Below the pieces are notes generated by a model that was not told where the DNA came from, searched no databases, and saw only the letters and a program-made list of their open reading frames with translations. Of a stretch of DNA of 64,000 bases, positions 16,239 through 23,850 are shown one piece after another. The DNA comes from Planosporangium flavigriseum (GTDB lineage Bacteria; Actinomycetota; Actinomycetes; Mycobacteriales; Micromonosporaceae). Positions within the stretch are counted from its first letter, which is position 1. Every line of letters begins with the position of its first letter. Location: assembly GCF_011947225.1 (NCBI RefSeq), contig NZ_JAATVW010000005.1:186001-250000 (forward strand). The letters are read 5' to 3'. The position numbers and the translations under genes are program-made.

Positions 16239-16547
16239 CTACAGGCTGCTGGAGGAGCTGCTGCCTATCGCACCCATGACCAGGAGGGCGCCGCAGCAGA
16301 GGATGCTGACGACCCACAGGCTGATGCCGATGATGATGGCGAGCTTCGACCACTTCTTGGACTCCGCGGCCGCGTTCTGCGCGCCTGCGTAGTCGCCCTG
16401 CTGCAACAGCGGATTGACCTTGGAGGCGTTGATGATCGCGGGGATCGCGAGTGGCCAGAAGAGGAAGATCGACACGATGGACAGTGTCATGTTGTTGTCG
16501 AGGTGCGGTGGCTGCGGCGGCCCCTGCGGCGGGTAGCCAGGCTGCAT
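16239..16547 (-). CDS. CD225/dispanin-family small membrane protein
   Basis: 102 residues from ATG 16547, with GGAG 8 nt upstream. After a short MQPGYPPQGPPQPP tail there are two hydrophobic segments joined by an amphipathic loop with KVNPLLQQGDYAGAQNAAAESKKWSKL; the A..AS.KW..L pattern is the hallmark of CD225 (interferon-induced transmembrane/dispanin) proteins. In bacteria their role is not established. It ends in a Ser run. It heads the minus-strand group of three small membrane proteins and is divergent from purN. Confidence 0.78.
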   Translation of the reverse strand: MQPGYPPQGPPQPPHLDNNMTLSIVSIFLFWPLAIPAIINASKVNPLLQQGDYAGAQNAAAESKKWSKLAIIIGISLWVVSILCCGALLVMGAIGSSSSSSL

Positions 16548-16698
16548 GAATGCGCTCCGAGATGCTTGAGGTCAGCAAGAACGATGGGCAGCGTACTGGC
16601 CGGAAACAAGTTTCGGGGCATCCGCGCGGATGTATCCGCTAGGCGAGACGGGGCCCGCATATTCGCGGGGCGGCACTCTGGGTTGATCTTCCGAAGGT

Positions 16699-16704
16699 TA
16701 GGGT
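16699..16704 (+). promoter_or_regulatory. -10 element of purN (leaderless type)
   Basis: TAGGGT only 5 nt upstream of the GTG start codon; no separate SD is visible, so a leaderless purN transcript is likely. Confidence 0.4.
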
Positions 16705-16709
16705 AAGTC

Positions 16710-17312
16710 GTGGCTCGTCTGCTCGTCCTCATCTCCGGCTCGGGAACCAATCTGCAAGCCCTCCTCGACGCCTGCGCCGATCCCGGCTACGGCGCGGAAG
16801 TGGTCGCGGTCGGCGCCGACCGCGAGGACGCCACCGGGCTGGCGCGCGCGGAAGAGCGCGGTATCCCGACCTTCGTCTGCGGGGTCAAGGACTTCGCCAC
16901 CCGCGAGGAGTGGGACGCGGCGCTGACCGAGGCCTGCGCGCGGCACGCTCCCGACCTGGTCGTCTCCGCCGGGTTCCTGAAGCTGGTCGGGCCGCAGTTC
17001 CTGGCCGCGTTCGGTGGGCGCTACGTCAACACCCACAACGCCCTGCTCCCGGCGTTCCCCGGCATCCACGGTCCGAGCGATGCGCTCGCGTACGGCGTGA
17101 AGGTCGCCGGCGCGACGCTGCACTTCGTCGACGGTGGGATCGACACCGGGCCGATCATCGCGCAGGTCGCCGTGCCCGTCCTCGACGACGACAGTGAGGA
17201 CACGCTCACCGAGCGGATTAAAGAGGCCGAGCGGCGGCAGTTGGTTTCGTACGTGGGCCGCATGGTCCGCGAGGGCTGGACCGTAAATCGAAGAAAGGTC
17301 ACGATCCCGTGA
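16710..17312 (+). CDS. purN: Phosphoribosylglycinamide formyltransferase (GART)
   Basis: Transfers formyl from 10-formyl-THF to GAR, step 3 of purine synthesis. 200 residues from GTG. The N-terminal phosphate-binding segment is [12 protein letters not shown]; the catalytic Asn/His pair is in [14 protein letters not shown], and the catalytic Asp in [13 protein letters not shown]. Length is standard. It overlaps purH by four bases (GTGA), so the two are translationally coupled. Confidence 0.96.
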   Translation: MARLLVLISGSGTNLQALLDACADPGYGAEVVAVGADREDATGLARAEERGIPTFVCGVKDFATREEWDAALTEACARHAPDLVVSAGFLKLVGPQFLAAFGGRYVNTHNALLPAFPGIHGPSDALAYGVKVAGATLHFVDGGIDTGPIIAQVAVPVLDDDSEDTLTERIKEAERRQLVSYVGRMVREGWTVNRRKVTIP

Positions 17313-18877
17313 GTGAAGAGTCGCGCCGCCCGATCCGCCGGGCACTGGTCAGCGTCTACGACAAGACCGGCCTGGAGGAACTGGCCCGCGCGCTGTCGGA
17401 CGCGGGTGTCGAGATCGTGTCGACCGGCTCGACGGCCTCCCGTATCGAGGCTGCCGGGGTGCGGGTGACCCGGATCGAGGAGCTGACCGGCTTCCCGGAG
17501 TGCCTCGACGGGCGGGTGAAGACGCTGCACCCGCGCGTACACGCGGGTCTGCTGGCGGACCTGCGGCTGCCCGCGCACGTCGCTCAGCTCGCCGACATGG
17601 GGATCGAGCCGTTCGACCTGCTGGTGAGCAATCTGTACCCGTTCCGGGAGACGGTGGCCTCGGGCGCGAGCGTCGACGAGTGCATCGAGCAGATCGACAT
17701 CGGCGGCCCGGCGATGGTCCGCGCGGCGGCGAAGAACCACGCGAGCGTCGCCGTGGTGATGACGCCGATCGCGTACCCGTTGATCGTCAATGCGCTGAAG
17801 GAGGGCGGCTTCACGCTCGAGCAGCGGCGCTGGCTCGCCGCGCGCGCGTTCGCCGACATCGCCGAGTACGACGTGGCGGTCGCGAACTGGACCGGTGTCA
17901 CGCTCGTCCCGGCGCAGGAGGAGGGCGACGTCTGGCCGGAGTTCGCCGGGCAGGCGCTGCGCCGCTCCGCGGTGCTGCGGTACGGCGAGAACCCGCACCA
18001 GGCGGCCGCGCTCTACAGCGACCCGGACGCGCCGGCCGGCCTGGCCCAGGCCGAGCAGCTGCACGGCAAGGAGATGTCGTACAACAACTACGTCGACGCC
18101 GACGCCGCCTGGCGGGCCGCGCACGACTTCGCCGAACCGGCCGTGGCGATCATCAAGCACGCCAACCCGTGTGGCATCGCGGTCGGCGCGGATGTCGCCG
18201 AGGCGCACCGCAAGGCGCACGCGTGTGATCCGGTCTCGGCGTTCGGCGGCGTCATCGCCACCAACGTGCCGGTGAGCGTGGCGATGGCCGAGCAGATCGC
18301 CGAGATCTTCACCGAGGTGATCGTCGCGCCGTCCTACGAGGACGGCGCGGTCGAGGTGCTCCAGGGCAAGAAGAACCTCCGCATCCTGCGCGCCCCGGAG
18401 TGGGAGCCGGCGCCGGCCGAGTACCGGCAGGTCTCCGGCGGCATGCTGGTCCAGACCCCGGACCGCATCGACGCGCCCGGCGACGACCCGGCCAACTGGC
18501 GCCTCGTCTCCGGTGCGGCGGCGGACTCCGCGACCCTGGCCGACCTGGTGTTCGCCTGGCGGGCCGTGCGGTCGGTGAAGTCCAACGCGATCCTGCTCGC
18601 GGCCGACCGGGCCTCGGTCGGGGTCGGCATGGGGCAGGTCAACCGGGTCGACTCGTGCCGGCTCGCGGTGGCGCGGGCGGGGGAGCGGGCGGCCGGTTCG
18701 GTGGCCGCCAGCGACGCGTTCTTCCCGTTCGCCGACGGGCCGCAGATCCTCATCGACGGCGGCGTCCGGGCGATCGTGCAGCCCGGTGGCTCGATCCGCG
18801 ACGAAGAGGTCATCGCGGCCGCGAAGGCGGCCGGCGTGACGATGTACCTGACCGGTACCCGCCACTTCTTCCACTAG
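17309..18877 (+). CDS. purH: Bifunctional AICAR formyltransferase / IMP cyclohydrolase
   Basis: Catalyses the last two steps of IMP synthesis. 522 residues. The N-terminal MGS-like cyclohydrolase domain has [16 protein letters not shown] and the conserved [13 protein letters not shown]; the AICAR transformylase domain has the catalytic Lys-His in IIKHANPCG and a C-terminal DAFFPFADG and [10 protein letters not shown]. It follows purN with a 4-bp overlap and ends 9 bp before a palindromic repeat element. Confidence 0.96.
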   Translation: MSEESRRPIRRALVSVYDKTGLEELARALSDAGVEIVSTGSTASRIEAAGVRVTRIEELTGFPECLDGRVKTLHPRVHAGLLADLRLPAHVAQLADMGIEPFDLLVSNLYPFRETVASGASVDECIEQIDIGGPAMVRAAAKNHASVAVVMTPIAYPLIVNALKEGGFTLEQRRWLAARAFADIAEYDVAVANWTGVTLVPAQEEGDVWPEFAGQALRRSAVLRYGENPHQAAALYSDPDAPAGLAQAEQLHGKEMSYNNYVDADAAWRAAHDFAEPAVAIIKHANPCGIAVGADVAEAHRKAHACDPVSAFGGVIATNVPVSVAMAEQIAEIFTEVIVAPSYEDGAVEVLQGKKNLRILRAPEWEPAPAEYRQVSGGMLVQTPDRIDAPGDDPANWRLVSGAAADSATLADLVFAWRAVRSVKSNAILLAADRASVGVGMGQVNRVDSCRLAVARAGERAAGSVAASDAFFPFADGPQILIDGGVRAIVQPGGSIRDEEVIAAAKAAGVTMYLTGTRHFFH

Positions 18878-18885
18878 GTTTGCCC

Positions 18886-18939
18886 CGCGATCTTGGACAG
18901 TTGGACCGCTTATGGCCGGTCCGGCTGTCCAAGATCGCG
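18886..18939. repeat. Palindromic repeat element, copy A (purH 3' end)
   Basis: 54-bp palindrome. The outer 15-bp arms are perfect (CGCGATCTTGGACAG / CTGTCCAAGATCGCG); an inner 6-bp stem GGACCG/CGGTCC surrounds a short variable loop. It lies between convergent purH and the serine hydrolase gene. The tail CTAA supplies the hydrolase stop codon (TAG on the minus strand, 18940-18942). Related copies are at 38358 and 40640. It may also serve as a bidirectional terminator. Confidence 0.85.
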
Positions 18940-19947
18940 CTAAGTGGGTAGGGAGACCTTCGCCGGCGTCCGGGCGCCGAAGAGCGTCGCCACCGCGTCG
19001 CTGACCGCGTGTACGCCCTCGTCGAGGGTGCCGCCGGGCGGCAGGCTGTACATCACCACCACCACGTACCGTTCGCGCGGCCCGGCGAAGCCGGCGGTAT
19101 GGGTGACCCAGTGCTCGCCGCCCGGATCCGGTTTGACCGCCCACCCGTCCTTGTTGCCGGGGCGTAGCTGCGGCCCCGCCGCCCACACGCCCCAGTGCTG
19201 GTTGTCGGCCACCCCGCGCAGCGTGTCCACCAGGTAGGCGCGGTCGGCGGCGTACAGGCGGTCACTGAGGATGTAGGTCATCAGGTGTTCGAGGTCCTCG
19301 GCGGTGCAGCGCAGGTTGCGCCAGTACGTCTCGCGGCCGTCCACCACCGACAGCGAGCCCATGCCGTACCGGGTGCGGAAGCCGTCGAGCAGCTGCGGCC
19401 CGTCGTAGCGGTCCCACAGCGCGTCGGTGGCGTCGTTCGACGACATCCGCAGCATGTCGGACATGACCTGCCGGTCGGTTTCGGTGAGGTGGATGTCGCC
19501 GGCGCGGTGCCGTTCGAGCAGCGTCGTGGCGATCGCCACCTTGATCGTGGAGCCCGTCCACATCGGCTCGGCAGTGGCGCCGGTGCGCCAGATCGCTCCC
19601 GTCTCGCGGTCGCGCATCACCAGGCCCATCCGGCCGCGGCGCTTCGCCGCGTACGCCGCAGTGGCGTCGAACCGGGCCTGCTGGGCGCAGTCCCACCCGT
19701 CCGGGCAGGCTGGTGGGGCGCTGTCGGCGGCCATCAGGCCGGCCGGAGGTGCTGCCGGGCCGGCTGACCGCGTCGCCGGCGGATCCGGCGCGGCCGGGGC
19801 AGGGGACCAGTCGCTGGTGGTCGTGATCACCACGCGGTCCCGACCGCAGCTCGCGAGCAGCAGTAGCGCGGCGAGGGCGGCGGCAAGCAGGCGGGTACGC
19901 ATGATCCATGGCACGGTACCGGGGACGCTCAACTTCGTCGATACCAT
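18940..19947 (-). CDS. Serine beta-lactamase-like lipoprotein
   Basis: 335 residues from ATG 19947, chosen because GAGGGG sits 6 nt upstream; an in-frame ATG at 19902 would shorten the signal region. The signal peptide ends in the lipobox LASC, so the protein should be anchored on the outer face of the membrane. The class A beta-lactamase/DD-peptidase fold is suggested by SxxK (GSTIK), SxN (SSND) and, in place of the usual KTG, the sequence HTAG. It may be a penicillin-interactive or carboxypeptidase-like enzyme rather than a resistance enzyme; the altered third motif makes activity uncertain. Its stop codon lies in the tail of the palindromic element. Divergent from mdh. Confidence 0.82.
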   Translation of the reverse strand: MVSTKLSVPGTVPWIMRTRLLAAALAALLLLASCGRDRVVITTTSDWSPAPAAPDPPATRSAGPAAPPAGLMAADSAPPACPDGWDCAQQARFDATAAYAAKRRGRMGLVMRDRETGAIWRTGATAEPMWTGSTIKVAIATTLLERHRAGDIHLTETDRQVMSDMLRMSSNDATDALWDRYDGPQLLDGFRTRYGMGSLSVVDGRETYWRNLRCTAEDLEHLMTYILSDRLYAADRAYLVDTLRGVADNQHWGVWAAGPQLRPGNKDGWAVKPDPGGEHWVTHTAGFAGPRERYVVVVMYSLPPGGTLDEGVHAVSDAVATLFGARTPAKVSLPT

Positions 19948-20144
19948 CGCGGGCCCCTCGATCGTCGCGACCTCCCGACGTGGTGGTACCAGCCGGGCGC
20001 CATGACCACAAGCGCGCGGGCCCAGCGACGATCAAGGTGCCGTGCGGCACATCTGACGACCCGGGGCCACCACCGGTCGGCGTCCGCGTTATGGTGCTGG
20101 TCGCGTCGGGATTACCCGTTCTCACCGGGGAGAGCTGAAGATTC

Positions 20145-21095
20145 ATGGGCAAGAAGGTCACCGTCGTCGGAGCCGGTTTCTACGGTTCGACGACCGCACA
20201 GCGCCTGGCTGAGTACGACATCTTCGAGACGGTCGTGCTCACCGACATCGTTGAAGGCAAGCCCGAGGGCCTGGCGCTGGACATGGGCCAGTCCCGAGCG
20301 GTCGAGGGCTTCGAGACCAAGGTCGTGGGCCAGACCACCGGGCCGAACGGCGAGGGCTACGAGGCCATCGCGGGCTCGGACGTCGTCGTCATCACCGCGG
20401 GCCTGCCCCGCAAGCCCGGCATGAGCCGGATGGACCTCCTCGAGGTCAACGCGAAGATCGTCCGCCAGGTCGCGGAGAACATCGCCAAGCACGCGCCGAA
20501 CGCCGTCGTCATCGTCGTGAGCAACCCGCTCGACGAGATGACCGCGCTCGCGCAGCAGGCGACCGGCTTCCCGAAGGAGCGGGTCATCGGCCAGGCGGGC
20601 ATCCTCGACAGCGCCCGCTTCACCACGTTCGTCGCCGACACCCTCAACGTGCCGGTGCGCAGCGTCAAGACGCTGACCCTCGGCTCGCACGGCGAGACGA
20701 TGGTGCCGGTGCCGTCGCAGTCGACGGTCGACGGCAAGCCGCTGTCCGAGGTGCTGCCGGCCGACAAGATCGACGAGCTGGTGACGCGTACGCGTAACGG
20801 CGGCGCCGAGGTCGTCGCGCTGCTGAAGACCGGCTCGGCCTACTACGCTCCGTCGGCCGCCGCCGCCCGTATGGCGAAGGCCGTCGCGGAGGACGCCGGT
20901 GTGGTCCTGCCGGTGTGCGCGTGGGTCGACGGCGAGTACGGCATCGCCGGCGTGTACCTGGGCGTCCAGGCCGAGATCGGCGCCAGCGGGATCAAGCGGG
21001 TCGTGGAGACCCCGCTGACCGACGGCGAGCTGGCCGCGCTGCAGGAGGCCGCCGAGGCCGTACGCGCGAAGCAGGCGGACGTCGCCAACCTGTAA
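20145..21095 (+). CDS. mdh: Malate dehydrogenase (LDH-like type)
   Basis: Oxidises malate to oxaloacetate with NAD. 316 residues with the glycine-rich nucleotide site VTVVGAGFYGSTTA, an Asp at the end of strand 2 (VLTDIVEG) indicating NAD preference, the substrate loop Arg in GLPRKPGMSRMDL, and the catalytic His in TLGSHGETM. This is the lactate-dehydrogenase-like MDH found in several actinomycetes. GGGGAGAG lies upstream of the ATG. It is followed by icd, in its own transcription unit. Confidence 0.95.
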   Translation: MGKKVTVVGAGFYGSTTAQRLAEYDIFETVVLTDIVEGKPEGLALDMGQSRAVEGFETKVVGQTTGPNGEGYEAIAGSDVVVITAGLPRKPGMSRMDLLEVNAKIVRQVAENIAKHAPNAVVIVVSNPLDEMTALAQQATGFPKERVIGQAGILDSARFTTFVADTLNVPVRSVKTLTLGSHGETMVPVPSQSTVDGKPLSEVLPADKIDELVTRTRNGGAEVVALLKTGSAYYAPSAAAARMAKAVAEDAGVVLPVCAWVDGEYGIAGVYLGVQAEIGASGIKRVVETPLTDGELAALQEAAEAVRAKQADVANL

Positions 21096-21109
21096 GTGAT
21101 CGCTGACAG

Positions 21110-21139
21110 CGGCCCCGGGTGTTCATGCGCTCGGGGCCG
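21110..21139 (+). terminator. Hairpin after mdh
   Basis: 8-bp stem CGGCCCCG (21110-21117) / CGGGGCCG (21132-21139) with a 14-nt loop, 15 bp after the mdh stop, then TCGTCGTTTG. Confidence 0.6.
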
Positions 21140-21190
21140 TCGTCGTTTGTGTGACGTGAGACCCGTCCGGGGCTTCGGTTCCCCGGCATC

Positions 21191-21206
21191 CAGTACGCTC
21201 GTACTG
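21191..21206. promoter_or_regulatory. Perfect palindrome in the icd promoter
   Basis: CAGTACG-CT-CGTACTG, a perfect 16-bp dyad 28 bp upstream of the icd start and just ahead of GGAGAGGAG. The position next to a possible TAnnnT region suits an operator. The same two 7-mers recur, 22 nt apart, at 22681-22716. Confidence 0.5.
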
Positions 21207-21234
21207 CTAACTTCCGGAGAGGAGTGCCCCGCCG

Positions 21235-22452
21235 ATGGCGAAGATCAAGGTTGAGAACCCGGTCGTCGAGCTCGACGGCGACGAGATGACCCGGATCATC
21301 TGGAAGCAGATTCGCGACCAGCTGATCCTGCCGTACCTCGACGTCAACCTCGAGTACTACGACCTGTCGATCCAGTACCGCGACCAGACCGACGACCAGG
21401 TCACGATCGATGCGGCCAACGCGATCAAGCGCCACGGCGTGGGTGTCAAGTGCGCCACCATCACGCCGGACGAGGCGCGGGTCGAGGAGTTCGGCCTCAA
21501 GAAGATGTGGCGGTCGCCCAACGGGACGATCCGTAACATCCTCGGCGGCGTCGTCTTCCGCGAGCCGATCATCATGCAGAACGTACCGCGGCTCGTACCC
21601 GGCTGGACCAAGCCGATCATCATCGGCCGTCACGCCCACGGTGACCAGTACAAGGCAACCGACTTCGTGGCGCCCGGCCCCGGCACGATGACCGTCACGT
21701 TCACCCCGGACGACGGCAGCGCTCCCATGGAGTTCGAGGTCGCCAAGTTCCCCGGTGGCGGCGTCGGCATGGCGATGTACAACTACGACGACTCGATCCG
21801 CGACTTCGCGCGGGCGTCGTTCCGGTACGGACTGGCCCGCAAGTACCCGGTCTACCTGTCGACCAAGAACACGATCCTGAAGGCGTACGACGGTCGCTTC
21901 AAGGACCTGTTCGCCGAGGTGTTCGAGGCGGAGTTCGCCGAGGAGTTCAAGGCCGCCGGCATCACGTACGAGCACCGGCTCATCGACGACATGGTCGCCG
22001 CCGCCCTGAAGTGGGAGGGTGGCTTCGTCTGGGCCGCCAAGAACTACGACGGTGACGTGCAGTCCGACACCGTCGCGCAGGGCTTCGGCTCGCTGGGCCT
22101 GATGACGTCGGTCCTCATGACCCCCGACGGCCGCACCGTCGAGGCCGAGGCGGCGCACGGCACGGTCACCCGGCACTACCGGCAGTGGCAGAAGGGCGAG
22201 AAGACCTCGACGAACCCGATCGCGTCGATCTACGCCTGGACCCGGGGCCTCGCGCACCGCGGCAAGCTGGACGGCACCCCGGCGGTCACCGAGTTCGCCG
22301 ACACGCTGGAGAAGGTCATCGTCGAGACCGTCGAGGGTGGCCAGATGACCAAGGACCTCGCGCTGCTCATCTCGCGCGACGCGCCGTGGCTGACCACCGA
22401 CGAGTTCATGAACGCGCTCGACGAGAACCTGGCCCGCAAGCTCGGCGCGTAA
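21235..22452 (+). CDS. icd: NADP-dependent isocitrate dehydrogenase (homodimeric class)
   Basis: Converts isocitrate to 2-oxoglutarate. 405 residues. It is the eukaryote-like, type-II-subfamily homodimer: [23 protein letters not shown] at the start, the substrate-binding [12 protein letters not shown], the metal-site YKATDFV region, IDDMVA, the NADP-binding [11 protein letters not shown], and SIYAWTRGL near the C-terminus. GGAGAGGAG lies 9 nt upstream of the ATG. The gene is followed by two successive hairpins. Confidence 0.96.
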   Translation: MAKIKVENPVVELDGDEMTRIIWKQIRDQLILPYLDVNLEYYDLSIQYRDQTDDQVTIDAANAIKRHGVGVKCATITPDEARVEEFGLKKMWRSPNGTIRNILGGVVFREPIIMQNVPRLVPGWTKPIIIGRHAHGDQYKATDFVAPGPGTMTVTFTPDDGSAPMEFEVAKFPGGGVGMAMYNYDDSIRDFARASFRYGLARKYPVYLSTKNTILKAYDGRFKDLFAEVFEAEFAEEFKAAGITYEHRLIDDMVAAALKWEGGFVWAAKNYDGDVQSDTVAQGFGSLGLMTSVLMTPDGRTVEAEAAHGTVTRHYRQWQKGEKTSTNPIASIYAWTRGLAHRGKLDGTPAVTEFADTLEKVIVETVEGGQMTKDLALLISRDAPWLTTDEFMNALDENLARKLGA

Positions 22453-22467
22453 GTTGTTCATGATCGT

Positions 22468-22503
22468 GAAGAGTCCGAGGGGTTACCGCCCCACGAACTC
22501 TTC
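22468..22503 (+). terminator. Hairpin after icd
   Basis: GAAGAGT (22468-22474) pairs with ACTCTTC (22497-22503), with an inner GGGG/CCCC stem around TTACCG. Confidence 0.6.
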
Positions 22504-22527
22504 GTGACCATTGCGAGGGTTTGTACA

Positions 22528-22570
22528 TCGGCCGATCTGCCGGGCGTTCCCGGCAGGTCGGCCGACTTTT
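22528..22570 (+). terminator. Strong intrinsic terminator between icd and wecG-like gene
   Basis: 17-bp stem (22528-22544 with 22549-22565) around a CGTT loop, containing TCGGCCGA at both outer ends and a single U:G pair; followed by CTTTTG. With the weaker hairpin 25 bp upstream it forms a double terminator. Confidence 0.85.
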
Positions 22571-22741
22571 GTCAGGCGAACGGATGCGTCACCCTGTCCC
22601 GGCATAGTTCGTTGATCTCAACGTAGGCGCGACGTGACGTCGTGGTCTACACGGATAACTCGGGCAGGTCCCCGCCTAGGCAGTACGCCATGGTGTGTCC
22701 GGGTTCGTCCGTACTGGTGATTGCCTGCCGTCCCTTCCCAG

Positions 22742-22766
22742 CGGGGCCCGGTCCAACCGGGCCCCG
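22742..22766 (+). promoter_or_regulatory. GC hairpin in the leader of the WecG-like gene
   Basis: Perfect 11-bp stem with a 3-nt loop, 45 bp before the start codon; could be a leader structure or weak terminator. Confidence 0.4.
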
Positions 22767-22811
22767 ACCCTTGTCCGGAGGGTGGTTGCGGGTGACCGGC
22801 CTGGAGACGAG

Positions 22812-23564
22812 ATGGACCGACACGTCGTACTCGACGGCATCCCCATTGATCGCCGTACCGAGGCGGAGATCGTCGCGTACGTGCGCGACAGCCTCGATCG
22901 GGGGCAGGGCGGGCGGATCGTCACGCCGAACATCGACATTCTGCGGCTCGCCCGCCGCAATCCCGATCTGCGCGCCCAGCTTGCCGACGCCGACCTGGTG
23001 GTCGCCGACGGTACGCCGCTGCTCTGGGCGTCACGGCTGGCCCGAGCACCGCTGCCGGAGCGGGTAGCCGGGTCGAGCCTGGTCTGGTCGCTCGCGGCGG
23101 CCCTGGCGGCCGACGGCCGGTCGCTGTACCTGCTCGGCGGCGCACCGGCGTTCTTCGGCCGGGTGGAGGGGGCGCACCGGGCGGCTCGGCGGCTCGTCCG
23201 CGCGTACCCGGGGCTGCGCATCGCCGGCCACGCGAGTCCGCGCTTCGGCTTCTACCGCGACCGTGCCACGCTCGACGCCATCTGCCGCGAGGTCATCGAG
23301 GCCAAGCCCGATGTGGTGTACCTCGGCCTCGGCGCTGCCGGGCAGGAACGGCTGATCGATCGACTACGCGGGGACCTGCCCGGCACATGGCTGCTGGGCT
23401 GCGGCGCGGCGATCGACTGCCTGGCCGGCGACCAGGTACGCGCACCGGAGTGGATGCGGCGGTCCCGGTTGGCGTGGGCCCACCGGCTGGCCGACCGGTA
23501 CCACGGTCACGACGCCCCGTACGCGCTGGGCCTGCTCGTTCGCGCAGCGATCAGCCGCCAATAG
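22812..23564 (+). CDS. WecG/TagA/CpsF-family glycosyltransferase
   Basis: 250 residues from ATG 22812, with GGAG 5 nt upstream; a longer frame exists but has no SD. The family transfers N-acetylmannosamine-type sugars to lipid-linked acceptors in teichoic acid, enterobacterial common antigen or capsule synthesis. Typical motifs: TPNIDILRLARRNP near the N-terminus, ADGTPLLWASRL, LYLLGG, HG-like HASPRFGFY, and VYLGLGAAGQERLI. There is no membrane segment. It stands alone here, so the polymer it serves is unknown. Confidence 0.88.
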   Translation: MDRHVVLDGIPIDRRTEAEIVAYVRDSLDRGQGGRIVTPNIDILRLARRNPDLRAQLADADLVVADGTPLLWASRLARAPLPERVAGSSLVWSLAAALAADGRSLYLLGGAPAFFGRVEGAHRAARRLVRAYPGLRIAGHASPRFGFYRDRATLDAICREVIEAKPDVVYLGLGAAGQERLIDRLRGDLPGTWLLGCGAAIDCLAGDQVRAPEWMRRSRLAWAHRLADRYHGHDAPYALGLLVRAAISRQ

Positions 23565-23642
23565 CCGCTTCTGGTGCGAAATTGGACATCGATGACAGGT
23601 GACCCGACGACTCCCATCACGAGCCGGCGCGGCTGACTGGTA

Positions 23643-23789
23643 TCAGGGACCCGTCGTGGCCAAGGTGTCCGGCAACGGAGGCTGCGGTAGCTCCGGCTCG
23701 GGTCGGGCCGGCCGGCCGCACGTCGCCGCTACCAGTAGCGCCGTCAGCGCGATGGCCAGCACGCAGCCGATCAGCCCGAAACGCTTCAC
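23643..23789 (-). CDS. Small exported/anchored peptide (48 aa)
   Basis: Too short for most gene finders. GTG 23789 is preceded by GGAGGA at 3 nt. The product begins MKRFGLIGCVLAIALTALLV followed by AATC and a Pro-rich tail (PEPELPQPPLPDTL). One hydrophobic helix (about residues 4-22) ends at AATC, a near-lipobox in which Thr replaces Gly/Ala/Ser, so lipidation is doubtful but membrane insertion is likely. It lies 61 bp downstream of the APS kinase fusion gene on the same strand, and a perfect palindrome (23811-23826) lies just upstream. Confidence 0.6.
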   Translation of the reverse strand: MKRFGLIGCVLAIALTALLVAATCGRPARPEPELPQPPLPDTLATTGP

Positions 23790-23810
23790 GAGTCCTCCCA
23801 CGTACGGTGT

Positions 23811-23826
23811 CCGTTACTGGTAACGG
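23811..23826. promoter_or_regulatory. CCGTTAC-TG-GTAACGG palindrome
   Basis: Perfect 16-bp dyad 21 bp upstream of the small peptide start and 24 bp after the stop of the APS kinase gene; candidate operator or short transcript-end structure. Confidence 0.45.
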
Positions 23827-23850
23827 AGGTAGTCGCCGCAGGTAACTGCG

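Larger units (their letters stand above)
22453..22811. other. 359-bp intergenic region between icd and the glycosyltransferase gene
   Basis: Two terminator hairpins occupy the first third. The rest is the promoter and leader of the next gene, with separated CAGTACG (22681) and CGTACTG (22710) half-sites and an 11-bp GC hairpin CGGGGCCCGGT/ACCGGGCCCCG at 22742-22766. No gene is evident. Confidence 0.6.

Noticed and set aside
23565-23600. ATTGGACATCG near the end of the wecG-like gene
   Set aside because: Only a few bases of the repeat family arm; no complementary arm.
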